A stretch of 64,000 nucleotides of DNA from Cercospora beticola (GCF_033473495.1 NC_088939.1:4340001-4404000); one strand, 5' to 3'; positions 44,948-56,860 are shown, counted from the stretch's first letter. Program-made: numbers and translations. Notes: generated by a model from the letters alone, not told the origin.

Positions 44948-46865
44948 CTACGCATTCACGCCAGTCGCCTGCGACCCAGCGGCCTGCAGGATATACTCAG
45001 CAGCCTTCTCCGCAATACCGAATGCTGGCATCTGTGTGTGACCGCTGTGCACGTACGGCATAATACTGCAGTCCACAACGCGCAGGTTCTTGGTCCCGTA
45101 CACAATCAGATGCTTATCCACGACGGCAGTGGGGTCCTCCCTCTTGCCAATCTTGCACGTTCCGACAGGGTGATATGAAGTCGAAGCGTACTTTTGCACA
45201 TGTGGTTGCCAGTCCTCGTTCGTTTTGTTCTTGTGATGATTCGTGCCCGGTGGCCAAGAACCTTTGACGACTTTCTTGGTACCTGCACCCTCCATGACGA
45301 CTTCGTTGGCCCATCGTACACCCTCAGACATCATGATCAGGTCACGCTTATCGGAGAGGTAGCGTGGGTCGACATATGGTGGCTCGAAAGGATCTGTGGT
45401 TTTGATCTTGACTTCGCCGCGAGATTGTTGACCGCAGAGGAAACAGCACATTGCCATTGCGTATTGGCCTTCTTTGGGTTTGTCGGTGTATTCTGGTGGG
45501 CCACCGTAGCAGATTGTATTGAAGAATTCGAGGTTAGGTTGGGTTTTGGTGAGGCCCATTGGGTCGCGACCTTCTTCGCGGGGGAGGGCGGCCCATTCGG
45601 GGTTCTCTTTATCGAGACGTTCGCTGAGGCGGGTGAAGCCGAAGGCGCCGAAGGGGAAAGTGGCGGGCCAGCCGGTCTTGTCTTTCAGCCACTCCTTGTG
45701 TCCGTTCTCGTATGCTTCCGGGTCGTGGTTTACTCGTGCGTCGTCGGTGAGATCAGGTCCGTCCACTTCGTAGTAGGTGAAGATCAATTGGTGGTCTTGG
45801 AGGTTCTGGCCGACGGCAGGAATGTCCTTCAGGACGGGAATGTTGAGGTCTTGGAGAGTTTGCTTTGGACCGAGGCCAGATCGCATGAGGATGGCTGGGC
45901 TACAGTATGTACCACCGCAGACGATGACTTCTTTGCCTGCTGCCACCTTTACCTTGTTGCCGTTGTCATCGACATATTCGACAGCTTTCGCAACCAGCTC
46001 GCCGTCGGAGCCTGGCTCCAAGATGACTTTGTCGACGGTTGCATTGCACTTGATTGTTACATTCGGTCGCACCTTGTCCTTCGTGATGTAGTCTGCGGCT
46101 GTCGTTCGCCAGCCTTGATATGTAGTCCTCATTGCGTGGCCACAGCCATGGGATGCAACACCAGAAGAGAACATATCAGGAATATATGGAAGTCCCTTGT
46201 CTTTGAAAGACTCGAACAAGGCATCAGCGATCGGAATTGGTGGGAGGGCGGGCTCAATGTGTAGTGGTCCATCGTAACCGTGGGCGTCTTCATCGTGTGC
46301 TACATGAAATAATATCAGTGGAGTAATTGAGAACATCTTGCGCACCCGTCACTTACGGAACCACTTCTTTGGGTGGAATGTCTCAGCCTAGCTAGATAGT
46401 CAATAGGTTGTTCGCGTTGGTTTTCGTGGCCAGACTAACCTTCTTCATGGCCCTGAACATTTCGTCTCCACTCCATTCTGGAAAGCCCCAGTCGTCGTAG
46501 TCTTGCTTCACACCACGCACGCAGATGGTTCCATTGGAACCACTGCTACCTCCAAGAAATCTGCCGCGAGGCAGCCGGCATTCCCTATTCTCGAGTCCAG
46601 GCTGAGGTGGCGACACAATATTCCAGTCTGTTGGTCCATAATGGTTCTTCGTCCAACTGCAACATAATAAGCGCAGGTTAGCAAAAAAAAAAAATGTAGC
46701 TCGCTACACTCACGCTCCAGGCATGTGCACATTGTCCAAATCCTTATTGTCTGACCCTGCCTCAAGGATCAGAATCTTAAGATTTGATTGCTCGGACAAT
46801 CTTCCAGCCACAACAGGCCCGCAAGTTCCACCTCCACAGATGATGTAGTCGTATGTCTCTGACAT
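44948..46865 (-). CDS. GMC oxidoreductase (choline dehydrogenase-like)
   Basis: Exons 46714-46865, 46440-46656, 46357-46387 (31 nt) and 44948-46299 give 583 residues over introns of 57, 52 and 57 nt. The FAD site YIICGGGTCGPVVAGRLSE opens the protein, with LILEAG following. RLPRGRFLGGSSGSNGTICVRG is the GMC signature 1 region, and GGTYCSPAILMRSGLGP signature 2. Catalytic histidines lie in STSYHPVGTCKIG and in HSGHTQMPAFGIAE. No signal peptide, so cytosolic or peroxisomal. The substrate could be an alcohol, choline-like or sugar; it cannot be told from sequence. It is tail to tail with the beta-glucosidase, with 130 bp between stops. Intron 1 contains a 13-nt T run on the coding strand. Confidence 0.92.
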
Positions 46866-47887
46866 CTTGGTAGCCAATAAATTGATTCAGAATAGTTCAA
46901 TGGCATAGAATGGAAAATAATTCCTTCGCTTCTGTGAATATGACCCCGCGACCATTCCACCTACATTCATATATGCAGAAACGCATTGTACGTACCAGGT
47001 CTAGAGCCTCCAAGCTGCAAGCGGGGGTGTGCATAGCTCTCATGCAGGAGCCCTAGCAATCGTGCCCATGGGGGCGGGAACGCGGAGCGAGGGTCTTCGG
47101 TTGCCGTTCCGAATTTCCAGAAATGGTCAACTAGGGCTTCATTTCGCTATACCACAGTCAAAACCAATGCGCTTAAGCGGCCAGTCCAGCCACGCTTGGA
47201 CTCGATTCCTGACAGTCCAGACTGCAGCTACAGACTCGCTTGCAAGAGACGAGCAATGAGCATATTGGCGGGTCACAGCTGCCTCTCACCCGACGAATGT
47301 GGCAATTTCACCGCGAGAGGCCACTGATTTCTTATTTCCAAAGCCAGGTACTCAGCATGTGCCGTGACGAGGATCCATATGTCCGGAGCAGGGCAGGAGG
47401 GAGCTGGTTGCAATCTCCACAGCTGTTCTGGCGAGTGAAATGTGGTAGAGGACATCCAGCTTGCTTCTTGTTTTGCGTGTCTGGCTCTCGATTAGGCCAG
47501 ACTTCGACTCGAGGACTGCGGGGTGCATGTCCTGCGATCGGCAGGATACAGGAACGCGGGGAGAGTTCCTGGTACACCTTTGCGCTGTACATGTAGCTCT
47601 GGAGATTTTTCTTTTGCAGATCAGAGATGGCGTCACACATCGGCAGACTGGCAGGCGCAAATCGAATGCCTCATTTCTGACACCGACCAGATGATGGCGG
47701 AATAATGAACGTGTGTTGTGGCCAAATTAGCGGACTCTAAGAGCAGAAACACACTAGATGGTAGTGTCAATGCCAGAGCCTTGAAGGCCAGAGAGAGGTG
47801 AGGTTGGTTTCGCGATGTCTTGGCATCGACGGCAGAACTTCGTTGGTGGTGCAACTGCGCAACCACCGCATTCTCTATCTGTATCCA
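46866..47887. other. Intergenic, 1 kb
   Basis: Promoter of the GMC gene and 3' flank of the thiolase-like gene. Open frames here are short; I see no gene. Confidence 0.45.
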
Positions 47888-49038
47888 TCACAAACGCGCC
47901 AACGCTGCGCGATCACCACCCTTCGCCGGCAGCTGGAGTTGCTTCTGTGCCTCGGGCACGAATTCGACCCGCCCTCGCACGGCCTCAACGTCCTCGACGC
48001 AAATCTTCTTCGTCTGTGCAGCCGGATTGTATCCAAGTCGCTCTCTTCCGTCTCGCACGTGTTCCACCTCCTCCCACTTCACTGCAGCGCGCCCGTCGGA
48101 TCGACGTATTATCAGCACGCTTGTTACTCCTTTGCGTCCCGACGTGTACAGCAAGCAGTTCTGTGCATCTACCGGAAGATCGCCCGCCCAGCCGCGGAAC
48201 TGCCAAACTAGCAATCATCAGTGGAGGCGAATGCTGGTACGGGCAAGATAAGACTCACCGAGCGTGACGAGCGCCGCCAGGCCCGTTGTGCTACCTTCAG
48301 ACCTCAGCGATCGGGACAGCTCTGATGTGGCAGCATCGAAGCCGGAAAGTGCTCGAGGATTCGTCTCACGCAAGTCATGCGGTAGGTGCAGCAGCTGGAT
48401 ATCTGTAGGTTTCAACTGCGCCTGTCGTAGTGCGCTGCCGACAGCTGTTCTCGCCGTTCGAGAGGGATCCGACGAACCCAGTGATCGCAAGTGGATTGGA
48501 CTTGCCAATGCAGAGCCACAGATGCGAATGGAGGAGTCTTTGAGGTACGCATGGGATGTCAGGAAGAGCTCCGAGACGAGGACAACTCCCACTACGAGTG
48601 TCTGTTCGATCGTAAGCCATCCTGTCGTGCTCGGCTGCCCTCTTCGCGGCTTACCTGGGCTGAGGCCGCACTCTTGGATGTGTTCTGACAAGGCTTAGTT
48701 TCTTTCACGGACGTATCTTGTGAAAAACTCACAGTATCGAGACCAAGAACCAGAGTACAGTCGGACTGTCCAGACCTCACGGATTGCGTTGCTGCGAACA
48801 GAGCGGAGCCGTTATTCACCTCTAATACTGGTGCTCCCTCCAATCCAAACGTGTCGAGAGATCTTGGAGATATCGAAAGCTCATCCTCAAACGACACGAT
48901 GCTCTGATTTACATCGGTATACGTGATGCCGGCATCCAGCATTGCTCTCGTTGCAGCTGCAACCACTGCATCGCTTAGATCTCCATCCTGACTTTCTGCT
49001 ACGGTCGCTCCGGCTATGTGAACTTTCGGATTCCCCAT
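47888..49038 (-). CDS. SCP-x thiolase-like protein, catalytic motifs missing, frame conflict
   Basis: Exon 1 (48733-49038), a short middle exon near 48655-48684, exon 3 (48259-48591) and exon 4 (47888-48207) follow the order of SCP-x/type-2 thiolases: GAPVLEVNNGSALFAATQ, TLVLGLDT, EHIQECGLSP, VGVVLVSELFL, LKPTDIQLLHLPHD, and WQFRGWAGDLPVDAQNCLLY. The active-site Cys block (NNCATGS in SCP-x) is reduced to NNGSALF, HDCFSTNE to LPHDLRETN, and the GHPLGATG loop is absent, so no thiolase activity is expected. Canonical splice sites around the middle exon (GTGAGT...GTCAG) put it in a frame other than the homologous one and lead to a stop in exon 3. So either a non-canonical donor is used or the gene is frameshifted. 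About 65 extra C-terminal residues are usual in fungal members. Confidence 0.6.
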
Positions 49039-49494
49039 GATTGCATTGACATTGCAAACAAAAGTCGTGTGAAAGTCCTTGTATCAAGTGCCTATGATTT
49101 CACGCGAGCACAACAGCACTTTGACGTCGCGGCCGCGAGATGGAACAAGCTTCGTGCGCGCGGCGGGCGTGCGGGGTCGAGATCGGGAACACTTCACTCG
49201 CGGGTGATCCCAGAACCCAGATCTCCAGCCATTGACGTGTCGTCGGCTATCTCTGCGGTATGAGGAAAGGTCGAGGCACAGATCGCAAGCACCACAATCG
49301 TCAATAGTAGGCATGTCGTAGCGCAATCTCCTTGACTTCGTCGGCAAGCAGATCTCGACCAGCAGACTATTGAAGCTATCACATGTACCTGGAACATCAC
49401 CGTCGTGCCAGGTCGTGTTGGTCTCCAGAATATCGTTGGTTACCAAAAGTCCAGAAATACTGCTGTTCTTCAAACGTAACCTGCAGTCTTCGAA
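49039..49494. other. Divergent promoter, thiolase-like and acyl-CoA ligase
   Basis: The 456 bp between two divergent ATGs could coordinate both genes. I see no clear TATA box or palindromic operator. Confidence 0.45.
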
Positions 49495-51329
49495 ATGGCA
49501 GCAAGCGAGCAGTCAAAAAACGCCGCACAAGCTACACAGGATGGAAGACCACCTTCAATTGTGTATGGACCTTCGGCACCAGTGCCTCTAACACTGACCT
49601 TCGCTCAGCTCCTTGATCACAATGCTGAAGTCAGAGGCGACAAACCGGCAGTCATTTCACACCCACAAGATGGCTTGACCTTATCGTGGGCACAGCTCCG
49701 CGAGCGAAGCATAAAACTGGCAAGAGCCATGGCAGCGGATGGTGTAAAGAATGGCGACTTGGTGGCCATCTCTCTGGGCAGCAGAGTGGAATATTTCGAG
49801 ACATTCTTCGCCTGCACCAGGCTCGGAGCCGCACTCGTACTTCTCAACTATGCGTATGCAGAATCTGAGATGATGGCACTGCTCAAGGATGTCCGACCCA
49901 AGATGTTGGTAGCATCTCCTGGCTTCACATTCTACGACAACACGAAGATCCTACCCAAAATTGCAGAAGAGATACCTGCCATCCAAAAATTCATCATAAT
50001 GGACGATCTGGCGCAGAAGTACAGATTGGCTGGCTCCCTTGCGAGGTCTGCCAAATACGAGGAATACATTGAGCAATACGACGCAGATGTGCAACAACTG
50101 CCAGATGCCGACATCTCACCACACGACATGGTTAACGTTCAGTTCACATCAGGATCAACTGGTCTCCCTAAAAGCGTGGCTCTCTCACATTACAACATCA
50201 TGAACTGCGGTCGCTATATATGGCAGCAGACACGGATGACAGACGAAGATCGCGTTTGCCTACCTGTTCCGCTCTTCCATTCCTTCGGCATGATTGTTGG
50301 TATCAGCTCTAGCACCGTTGGAGGATCCGCTCTTGTCCTTCCCCACGAAATCTTCAATTCATCGGCAACACTACGATCCGTCGAGAAGTACAAATGCACA
50401 GCAATCTATGGCGTACCCACCATGTTTGTCACCGAGATGGAGCAGAAGGAGTTTGACTCGATAGATCGATCAACTATCAAATTTGGCATTATTGCCGGAG
50501 CTGCCATGCCGCCAGAGCTTCTGCGCCGGATAGCAACCAAATTTCCGGTCCCCAGAATCTACACCTGCTATGGAATGACAGAACTATCAAGCTTCATTAG
50601 TATGATGCATGAGACAGACCCATATGAGAAACGCATACAGACAGCAGGTAGACTGTTCCCACACTTTATTGCAAAGATTGTCAAGCCGGAGACTGGGATT
50701 GTGCTGCCTTGGGGTGAGAAGGGCGAGATCGTAGCTAGTGGATATGGCCAGATGTCCGAATATCTGAACAACAAGAAGAAGACCGACGAGTCCCTAAGAT
50801 ATCACCCAGAAGATCTCGAACCTGGTGGAGTTGGAGGGTTGGGTGACGGGTGAGTACCAAGTGGGAGGCTTCTCCGTTGCACCGCTGACATCCAGCCAGT
50901 ACTGTTCTCAGAAAGTGGATGCACACTGGCGACGAAGGCTATCTCGATCCAGAAGGCTACTTCATCATATCGGGCCGAATAAAAGATCTCATCATTCGCG
51001 GAGGAGAGAACATCTCGCCTATGGAAATCGAAGACAGATTGATCGAACATGAATCAATTGCACAAGCTTCGATTGTGGGAGTAGCAGATGATAAATATGG
51101 AGAAGAGTTGGGCGCATTCATTGAGTTAAGAGATGGTTTCTCAGCGAAGCGACCAAGCAATGATGATTTGAGGGCTTTCGTGAGACAGAAGCTGGCACGG
51201 TTCAAGGCACCGAGATATTTCTTCTTCCTTGGAGATGGGAAAGCGCCAGATGAATGGCCCAAGACCACCAGCGGCAAGATCAGTAAACCACATCTGCGAA
51301 AGATGGTCGATGACTTGGTCAAGTCATAG
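49495..51329 (+). CDS. Acyl-CoA ligase (ANL superfamily, ACSF2-like)
   Basis: Exons 49495-50849 and 50900-51329 join in phase 2 over a 50 nt GTGAGT...CAGCCAG intron to give 594 residues. Signature motifs in order: the AMP-binding P-loop VQFTSGSTGLPKSVALSH, PLFHSFGMIVG, YGVPTMFVTEM, YTCYGMTELSS, WMHTGDEGYLDPEGY, GRIKDLIIRGGENISP, and the C-terminal KTTSGKISK with the catalytic Lys. The block LCLPVPLFHSFGM-like and the 'H/YGVPTMF' region favour the ACSF2/medium-chain group over 4-coumarate ligases. It forms an acyl-adenylate, then an acyl-CoA. The C-terminal VKS is not a good PTS1. The downstream gene, 417 bp away in the same direction, could use the CoA product. Confidence 0.93.
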
Positions 51330-51746
51330 ACAGCTATATATCCTGATAGACATTCAAACCGAAGCAGAAGCTGCGACAGACAAGTGTGGCCTCAGAAATC
51401 ATAATCATTCTACCCATTCGAACGGAATTTTCCAGAGCACAATACGATGCAGACTGTATTACTGACACCCAGGAGATCGTGAAGCATCGCTCCGTTCCTC
51501 CGGAAAGAGCGAAGGCAGGTGAGGCGAAACATCTTGGCAGCGACCATTCTACTCGCTAGCTCGAACCATGCTTCAAGCCCTCGACGCACGTTGACCTCGG
51601 GGCTGATATGCACGTCCCCGCAGAGCCCGATCGCCTATGGTTAAATCTAGAAATGTTTAACGATCATCAACGAACGTCGAGGCATGGTCGGCCTACAACA
51701 GTCAATGCCTTTCGCTGTTTCGTGATATACTCTCAACACCGCAAAC
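51330..51746. other. Intergenic, 417 bp
   Basis: 3' flank of the ligase gene and promoter of the lyase gene, both plus strand. Nothing distinctive. Confidence 0.45.
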
Positions 51747-53635
51747 ATGTCTTACGGCGCCAAAATCATCGCCCAGGCTCTTCATGACCTGGGTGTCAGG
51801 GTAATATTTGGTCTTCCTGGATTGCCAGTGACGGATATCGGACAGGAGGGGCTGTATTTGGGCATGAGATTTATCAGCTTTCGAAATGAACAAGCTGCGG
51901 TATACGCTGCAACGGCATATGGATACTTGACTGGCAGGCCAGGAGTGTGCATATGTGTGGGTGGTCCTGGTATTATTCATGCGATGGCGGGCGTACGTTC
52001 CAAAACTAGTGCAGTCAAGATTAGATATATTGACAACAGTGTAGATACCGCATGCTGCGGCGAATTCTTGGCCATTGCTGGTGCTGGCTGGTTCCAGCGA
52101 GACACACAATGCTGGCAGGGGAGCTTTCCAAGAAGTTGACGCCATTTCCATGTTGACGCCTCATGCCAAGGCAGCAGTACGACCTCCAAGTCCAGAATTG
52201 ATTCCCAAATTCATTCGAGATGCATACCGTGCTGCATACTTTGGACGACCCGGGCCTGCATTCGTTGACTTGCCTGCGAATTTGATTCTAGGAACATTCG
52301 AAGTTCCCCGAAACCAGCTCGTCAAGTTCAAAGAGGCTCCACTATCAGTCGCGCCGGAGAACAAGATCAGAGAAGCTGTGCAAGCTCTCAAGACCGCCAA
52401 AGCACCTTTGGTCGTGATCGGGAAAGGCTCAGCATACGCTCGTGCTGAGAAGCATATCAACGCCTTGGTGCAAAAGACCGGCATTCCTTTCGTTCCTACG
52501 CCCATGGGCAAGGGTGTGATCGCGGATTCACATCCAAGCAATTACTCTGCAGCACGCTCGACTGCTCTCAAGGAGGCTGATGTTGTGCTTCTGCTTGGCG
52601 CCAAACTGAACTGGATCCTATCATTTGGAGAGGCTCCAAAGTGGAATCCGAAGGTGAAGATCATTCAGGTCGATATCACGGCCGATGAATTGGGCAAGAA
52701 TGGCGGCACTCCCGAGCTAGGTCTTGTTGGTGATGTCGGGTTAGTCGTTGAACGCATCGTCGAGCACCTCGGAGATTGGAGGTGGCAAGGACAATCGTCT
52801 GCGTTCATGAAGAGCCTGAAAGCTGCAAAGACCAGGAACGAGGGCAAGGCCGCGAAGAAGGCCGAATCTTCGAAGCTACCCATTTCCTTCGAGCATTCTT
52901 TCGGAGTCATCAAGAGCACGCTCAACAGTTTGTCGAATCCCAGAGATGGAGATATCGTGTATGTCTCGGAAGGCGCAAACGCTATGGATATCTCCCGATC
53001 AATTTTCACGATGGAACATCCTCGTCTGAAGCTGGATGCGGGAACATATGCCACCATGGGTGTCGGTCTCGGCTACGCAATTGCGGCGTGGGCAGCATAC
53101 AATCTGCCAAACCCAGAGGGCACAGCTGGTGCTTCAGGGCGCAAGAAAGTCGTGGCGATCGAGGGAGACAGCGCCTTCGGATTTTCTGGCATGGAGGTGG
53201 AAACGATGGCCCGGTTCCAGATGGACATTTTGATTTTCGTGATGAACAACAGCGGACTGTACCGAGGTGATGCTAACACATCTGAAGAGTGGGAACGCCG
53301 CCGCAAGAATACTGTTGCTGGAACCACGCAACAGAAGGGTGCTGCTTTGACCGCTTGGTCACTCGGGTACCAGATCAACTACCAGAAAATCGCAGAAATG
53401 GCTGGTGGTATCGGCATCGTTGCTCGAACGCCTGAGGAGTTGAAAAAGGCTACTGAGATCGGCTTCAAGGCCAAGGTGCCGGTGGTGGTGAATGTCTTGA
53501 TTGATCCGCAGGCTGATCTGCTAATGGTGAGTGCTCATTTCATATGCTCTTTGTGTGTCAAGGACCAGCTGACTGACGCAGGACTTCTCCTGGCTCGACA
53601 TGGCACCACCGAAGAAGAAAGAGCAGAAATTGTAA
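51747..53635 (+). CDS. 2-Hydroxyacyl-CoA lyase / oxalyl-CoA decarboxylase (ThDP enzyme)
   Basis: Exons 51747-51992, 52045-53526 and 53582-53635, all phase 0 with introns of 52 and 55 nt, give 593 residues. The N-terminal Pyr domain has GLPGLPV and the activating Glu in SFRNEQAAVYAA. GGPGIIHAMAG joins exon 2 at IPHAAANSWPLLVLAG, as in oxalyl-CoA decarboxylases and HACL1. The central domain follows, then the ThDP/Mg motif EGDSAFGFSGMEVETMARF ending in MNNSG. The short third exon adds 17 residues ending QKL, a PTS1-like tripeptide that would suit peroxisomal HACL. The enzyme splits 2-hydroxyacyl-CoA to formyl-CoA and an aldehyde, or decarboxylates oxalyl-CoA; sequence alone does not decide. An acyl-CoA ligase lies just upstream. 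Confidence 0.93.
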
Positions 53636-54500
53636 AACAGGCAACAGGTGATTGTGATCCACGATAGTAATGTGGCATGACAAGCAACTCGAGTGCGCGT
53701 TTGAAAGTTGGCTTATGGCGTGCTGGCCTCATAGACTCAAAAATAGATCGCTCCTGCTGTGTCTTGTCATGAATGGTCTTGCTGTCCGCTGATTTATACA
53801 ATGCTGCTCCAGCGGTCATGGACGGCGGCCATGTCCCCCACTAAGAACATCGTGGCGAACTTCAGGATATGCTTAGAAGCATAGCAGCTCGCGTAATTGC
53901 GCGTGCAGGCGCGAAAAGAAGTCATGGACGTGCTTGTGGGCACTGCCGACTGCAAATCCAGGCCCACTTTCAGGCTTGGCACGGTGGTCTGAGGATATGA
54001 GACTACTTCCCTCTTCTTCTTGACTTGTGACCTTTTCTCCATGACCTTGTCGTGCCATGCGCTCGTCCCATGTTGTGACTACGGGGCGTCTACATCTGAT
54101 TCACATCTCATCATGTCGCTTCTCGCCGTGAGACAGTCCCGTCTCGACATACACAAGCAACAAAGTACACGTCGATGTGGCAAGATGTTCATTTCCTGGT
54201 CCTATGCGCTGGTATTATCGCAACTTCTCTGCAAAACGTGTCAGAGAGCATGCAGCACCGGCATACCGCAGCCGAAAGGTCTCTTGGTAGTCGCGAGTAC
54301 CTCTGTATGCTCTTTCTCTTATCGCCGAATGCGTTGTGTCGCTCCGCGGAATGCTCATGAAGCCCAAGAAGCCAATGCTCGGCTTACGACGACCTCATGC
54401 ATGCAATATGCTAAGGCTGAAATCTTTCGTTTAGGTTAACTTCATAACTATATACATGCAGTCTCGACTCTTTCGGAGAGACTGAAACAAGTCATTGACC
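53636..54500. other. Intergenic, about 0.87 kb
   Basis: 3' flank of the lyase gene and promoter of the MFS gene. Short frames without motifs. Confidence 0.45.
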
Positions 54501-56310
54501 ATGGACAAGCATGGGATGAACGTCGTGGACGGGGCCAGCGCCCTGCCAGCGCCTCTGCCATATTCGCAGAACACCGAGTCCTCGAGCAAAGGTGAACGTA
54601 CAACACAAGCTGCGAACGATGAACCTGAACATCGCTCCAAGTGGAGGCTTTATCCGGCGATGACTGCCCTCTACCTGACTCTGTTTCTCGCGGCATTGGA
54701 CATCACCAGTCTTGCGACCTCCATTCCCACGATCGCGGCCGAACTCAACTCGGCTGCAGGTTACTCATGGATCGGCGGTGCGTTCCTCATTGCAGACGCT
54801 GCAACTGGTCCTATCTGGGCCAAGATGTCCGACATCTTCGGAAGAAAACTCGTCATTTCTTTGTCGTTATTGTTCTTTGCGATCGCTAGCATCATCGGCG
54901 CCCTGAGCAATACAATGAACATGCTCATAGCAGCGAGGGCGATTCAAGGCGCTGGCGCCGGGGGAATGGTCTCACTAGTCAATATCACCGTAAGCGACCT
55001 GTTCGGCCTCAGGGACGGAAGGGCTCTGATATTGGGCACGCTGGAAGCTGTGTGGGCTGTCGCTGGTGGAGCAGGACCTATGATCGGAGGAGCGATAACC
55101 GAAAACATTGGCTGGCGATGGTGAGAAGAGCGTGGCTAACAGTGCTGACTGATATGACTGACCAATGTGCAGGAACTTTTGGATCAATCTGCCCATAGTA
55201 GCTATCGCTCTCGCGCTGCTTGTCATTTTCCTCGATGTCCACAATCCTAGGACGCCTTTCTGGACTGGGATTGCAGCGGTCGACTGGTACGGCATCTTCG
55301 CATTGCTTGGTGCCATCGTTCTTTTGCTTCTCGGGTTGAACTTTGGCGGCGTAACGTACGCGTGGGACAGCCCGGAAGTGATCTGCCTCCTTGTCTTTGG
55401 CGGCTTGATGATCGGTGTTTTCATTGCCATCGAATGGAAGCTGGCAAGATACCCACTTATGCCACTGCCCCTCTTCCACGACCGATCGAACAACTCTGCC
55501 TACCTGGTCGCCTTCACTCACGGAATGAGTTACATCTCGGTGGAATACTACCTGCCGCTCTACTTCCAGAGTGTTCGGCAAGCTTCGCCTACAATGTCCG
55601 GTGTTCTTGTACTTCCGGTGACGTTGAGTGAAGGCGTGGTCGGGATAATTGTCGGCATTCTGATTCACAAGACTGGGCGATATCGCGAAATCATATGGGT
55701 CGGAAAGCTGATGTTGACCTTGGGCCTGGGTCTTTTCGTCCACCTGGGAGTGTCTTCGGGGATCGCAGAGATCATAATCTTCCAACTTATCGCAGGTGTC
55801 GGATCTGGTCTCCTCTTCGAACCGCCTTTGATTGCTGTGCAGAACAACGTGCAACAATCTGATACTGCAACAGCTACTGCGACACTTGGTCTCATCCGGA
55901 ACCTTTCCACCTCGATATCCGTCATCATCGGCGGAGTGGTGTTCTCCAACAGCATGAACAATCGTGCGTCTTGGCTTACAGCTCAAGGTGTACCAGAGTC
56001 TACAGCGGCGGATTATGCTGGCGACAATGCCTCGGCAAATGTTGAGATGATTCCCGATATTGACAACGCGGCCGATCGCGTAGCGGTGCAACAGGCTTTC
56101 GCATGGGGGTTACGGAATATGTGGATCACATTCTTGGCTTTTACTGTGGCAGGTTTGGTAGCTGGGTTCTTCATCAAGCACAAGAAAATGGATCATGAGC
56201 ATACGAGAACCAGGACGGGTCTGGAGCATATGACCGACCGAAAGACCAAGAAGCAGCAGGACGCAGGCTCGCCCCGAAATGACGAAGCGAAAGAGAAAGA
56301 AATGGCTTGA
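54501..56310 (+). CDS. MFS transporter, DHA2-type (14 TM)
   Basis: Exons 54501-55120 and 55173-56310 join in phase 2 over a 52 nt intron (GTGAGA...GTGCAG) to give 585 residues. A cytoplasmic N-terminus of about 50 residues precedes TM1 with the motif LAALDITSLATSIPTIA, which matches the DHA2 signature. Motif A (GPIWAKMSDIFGRK) and motif C (GTLEAVWAVAGGAGPMIGGA) are present, and the intron falls just after NIGWRW, a usual site. The rest has about ten more hydrophobic segments. DHA2 proteins export drugs, siderophores or metabolites by proton antiport. The C-terminal tail is charged (TDRKTKKQQ). It may serve the neighbouring ligase/lyase pathway; substrate is unknown. Confidence 0.94.
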
Positions 56311-56366
56311 GAGCCTTCAAATCCAGGTCTGAGGGAGTTTCTGCTACTTGGCATGTCGGAACGCAC

Positions 56367-56860
56367 TTACGAAGGGGAACACTTGTATCTAATGCGAATT
56401 AGCTGTCAGAAGCCACGCTGATCTTTCTCTCTTCGCAATGTCACGACGAGCTCGTGGGTTCTCCACTCACCTTCTCGAGATCCCACACGCCGCTCGTGTA
56501 GTAAATGTCCTTCTTGATGAGCTCCATGACTTCTTCTTTGGAGTCCGCAACAGCCATCAGGATGCTTCCATTGATTTTCGGGCCTTGACCCTCTTTCAGT
56601 GGCTCGTCGAGACTTGCCCCGCCTAGAACAAAAAGACCAGCTTGTTCATGAGGCTTGATTGCTTCCAGATGTTGACTTTGCAGCACATGTTAAGGATTGA
56701 CAGAATGCTCGGCATAACGTGAAAGCGAGACTCACGGTCGGACCTTCATGCGTGCTTCGAGAGCACCTGCTTTGTCCGGGAGAATACACTGGTAGTGAGG
56801 CAACGTCAGTCTATGTCGGACAAGATTCAGGAAGGTGTTCAAGATGGCGATACCATCCAT
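56367..56860 (-). CDS. YCII-domain protein
   Basis: Three exons, 56736-56860, 56471-56675 and 56367-56402, give 121 residues over introns of 60 nt (phase 2) and 68 nt (phase 0, CTGACAG acceptor). The YCII pattern is clear: CILPDKAGALEARMKVRP, QHLEAIKPHEQAGLFVLGGA, GPKINGSILMAVADSKEEV, KKDIYYTSGVWDLEK, then LIRIRYKCSPS from the last short exon. YCII domains are ferredoxin-like folds, some with peroxidase or dehydrochlorinase-like activity, but fungal ones are uncharacterised. The first 25 residues before the domain are longer than usual. It is convergent with the MFS gene (56 bp) and divergent from the Lcp5 gene. Confidence 0.85.

Noticed and set aside
45194..46264. 356-codon plus-strand frame
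   Set aside because: It lies wholly antisense to the GMC oxidoreductase, whose protein is strongly conserved. The antisense product has no motif, and its length follows from codon bias.
56441..56686. Reading the YCII gene through its last intron
   Set aside because: It gives a Ser-rich end that does not match the family, while splicing to 56367-56402 restores a YCII-like end in frame.
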